In this document: piece by piece, positions 62,674 to 64,000 of the stretch
Layout of the letters: each line of letters starts with the position of its first letter
Numbering within the stretch: the stretch's first letter is position 1
Assembly: GCA_963732765.1 (NCBI GenBank)
Contig: CAVTAS010000003.1
Coordinates: 310,001 to 374,000 of the forward strand
DNA from: JANYHF01 sp963732765
GTDB taxonomy: Bacteria; Pseudomonadota; Alphaproteobacteria; Rhizobiales; Hyphomicrobiaceae
Direction: 5' to 3'
DNA: 64,000 bases
The notes under the pieces: model-generated
Seen by the model: the letters and a program-made list of their open reading frames with translations, nothing else
Database searches by the model: none
What the model was told of the DNA's origin: nothing
Program-made: the position numbers and the translations under genes

Positions 62674-62678
62674 AGCCC

Positions 62679-63299
62679 GTGGAGGTTTCGGTGGTTGATC
62701 AGTCTTCAAGACTTGTGCTCGCAAGTGGCAGTTCGATTCGCCGCCAGCTGCTGGAAAATGCCGGCGTGGCGATCACGGTTGACCCGGCCGTGATCGACGA
62801 GCGGGCGGCGCTTCAGCCGTTGATCGAACGCCGGCTGCTCATCCCCGAGCTGGCCCGCAGCCTTGCCGAAGCCAAGGCCCACACGGTCAGCCGCCGTCAT
62901 CCCGGTGCGCTGGTGATCGGCGCCGATCAGATGCTCGAGCTTGATGGCGAGATCCTGCATAAGGCCCCGGATGTGGCTGCCGCACGCAAGGTGTTGTTGC
63001 GGCTGCGCGGCAAGCCGCATCACCTGCACTCCGGCTTCGCCATTGTTCGCGATGGCCACGTGATTGCCAGTCAGGTGGTCTCCGCTTCGCTCTATGTTCG
63101 TGAGTTCTCTGAGACTTGGTTCGACGGCTACATCGCAGCCAACGCCGATGCCTTGACCAAATCTGTCGGCGCCTATCAGTTGGAGGGTCACGGTGTGCAG
63201 CTGTTCGACCGCATCGAAGGCGACTACTTCACCATTCTCGGCCTGCCGCTGCTGGAGCTGCTTGCCGAGTTGCGCCGCTTGCAGGTGATCGAAACATGA
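62679..63299 (+). CDS. maf: Maf-family nucleotide pyrophosphatase
   Basis: The 206-residue protein is of the Maf/HAM1-like fold: RLVLASGSSIRRQLLENAGV at the start, LVIGADQMLELDGEI with the catalytic Asp, then SVGAYQLEGHGVQLFDRIEG and DYFTILGLPLLELL. Maf enzymes hydrolyse non-canonical nucleoside triphosphates. GTG 62679 is used because aggaggag lies directly upstream, inside the structured repeat. The stop overlaps the aroE start (ATGA). The order maf-aroE beside hemE is typical for alphaproteobacteria. Confidence 0.92.
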   Translation: MEVSVVDQSSRLVLASGSSIRRQLLENAGVAITVDPAVIDERAALQPLIERRLLIPELARSLAEAKAHTVSRRHPGALVIGADQMLELDGEILHKAPDVAAARKVLLRLRGKPHHLHSGFAIVRDGHVIASQVVSASLYVREFSETWFDGYIAANADALTKSVGAYQLEGHGVQLFDRIEGDYFTILGLPLLELLAELRRLQVIET

Positions 63300-64000
63300 A
63301 AAAGGCAGCAGTCATTGGTTGGCCGATCAGCCATTCGCGTTCGCCGCTGATCCATGGGTACTGGCTGAAGAAATACGGAATCGAGGGCTCCTATGAGCGC
63401 AGGCCTGTGCAGCCGGAGGAATTGCCTGCAATTATTCAGTCGGTCCGCCGAGGCGAACTCGCCGGCTGCAATGTCACCGTGCCGCACAAGGAAGCCGTCC
63501 TGAAGTTGGTCGATGACGCCGACGACACTGCGCGCGCCATCGGGGCGGCCAACACGCTCTGGATGGCGGGCGGGCGGCTCAAGGCGACCAATACCGATGC
63601 CTACGGATTTCTCACCAATCTCGCCACCGCCTATCCCGACTGGCGCGACCCGCCCGGCGTGCCTTTGGTGGTCGGCGCGGGGGGCGCCGCACGCGCTGTC
63701 ATCCACGCCTTGCGCGGTGCGGGCTGCAAAAACATCCTGCTCACCAACCGAACGCGTGCTCGCGCCGATGAGCTGGTGCGGTTTTTCGGCGATGATGTCG
63801 AGGCGCTGGACTGGGACCAGCGTCGCCATGGCGTCGCCGACTGCAGCCTGCTGGTCAACACCACCACACAAGGCATGTCCGGTCAGGCCGCGCTCGACGT
63901 GCCGCTCGATGCCTTGAACCCCATGACCATCGTCTATGATCTCGTCTATGTGCCGCTGGAAACGCCGTTGATGGCTGGCGCGCAGCGGCACGGCAACCGC
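63296..64000 (+). CDS. aroE: shikimate dehydrogenase, partial
   Basis: The 235 visible residues run off the right edge; about 40 are missing. AAVIGWPISHSRSPLIHGYW holds the shikimate-binding Ser pair, GCNVTVPHKEAVLKLVDDAD the catalytic Lys, and LVVGAGGAARAVIHALRGAG the NADPH-binding loop; TNRTRARADELVRFF follows. It reduces 3-dehydroshikimate in aromatic amino acid synthesis. The ATG overlaps the maf stop, so the two genes are coupled. coaE and dnaQ would be expected next. Confidence 0.96.
   Translation, partial: MKKAAVIGWPISHSRSPLIHGYWLKKYGIEGSYERRPVQPEELPAIIQSVRRGELAGCNVTVPHKEAVLKLVDDADDTARAIGAANTLWMAGGRLKATNTDAYGFLTNLATAYPDWRDPPGVPLVVGAGGAARAVIHALRGAGCKNILLTNRTRARADELVRFFGDDVEALDWDQRRHGVADCSLLVNTTTQGMSGQAALDVPLDALNPMTIVYDLVYVPLETPLMAGAQRHGNR

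Overview
The window is high-GC DNA from an alphaproteobacterium, most likely Rhodospirillales-like; the genus cannot be fixed from sequence alone. Support comes from the class I lysyl-tRNA synthetase, a SAM-II riboswitch ahead of metZ, an atpH-A-G-D-C cluster separated from the F0 genes, a TIGR02186/TSUP gene pair, and the order rho, hemJ, hemE, candidate origin, maf, aroE seen around the origin of many alphaproteobacteria.

Layout. 0-8 kb: a partial O-acyltransferase and the F1 ATP synthase operon (minus strand), which carries three extra genes: a VapD-type ribonuclease, its neighbour with two internal repeats, and a zinc-ribbon protein. 8-18 kb: rpoN, gpmA, an acetyltransferase, an AT-hook protein, gpsA, an EVE protein, two tandem methyltransferases, a sulfite-exporter-like pair and a histone-H1-like protein. 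18-29 kb: a BcsA-like glycosyltransferase with a frameshift, tRNA-Gly, a glutamate-receptor-like channel, a ureohydrolase, a HigBA module, lysK, tRNA-Thr, an MFS carrier, hemC and tsaD. 29-38.8 kb: adenosine kinase, nth, an Ada/Ogt-type repair gene, a phosphotransferase, csp, acs (frameshifted), an EamA carrier and two DUF1761 genes. 39-42.3 kb is an accessory and decaying zone: a wrecked nucleotidyltransferase gene between direct repeats, and a hicAB locus whose hicA is split by a MITE. 42-54 kb: typA, two J-domain paralogues, apaG, argE, metZ, terC and an ornithine-cyclodeaminase-like gene. 54-64 kb: maeB, rho with an inserted module, a RelE/ParE pair, hemJ, hemE, a probable oriC, maf and aroE (cut by the window edge).

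The strongest unusual signal is at rho. The last 265 bases of rho, ending exactly at the stop codon, occur twice. Between the copies lie a short stem-loop and an intact gene for a GSU2403-type nucleotidyltransferase-fold protein. The copies differ at eight positions by eye, all silent third-codon positions. This looks like a gene that entered the 3' end of an essential gene while bringing a silently diverged replacement for the displaced end. A second, ruined member of the same protein family, also between direct repeats, lies at 39.0-40.3 kb.

Other themes are toxin-antitoxin(-like) loci placed inside or beside core operons (atp, rho-hemJ, speB-lysK, typA, acs), several families of structured interspersed repeats, and three single-base frameshifts (glycosyltransferase, acs, antitoxin-like ORF) that may be real or may be assembly errors. 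All calls rest on reading motifs, reading frames and gene context by eye; no database search or structure calculation was run.
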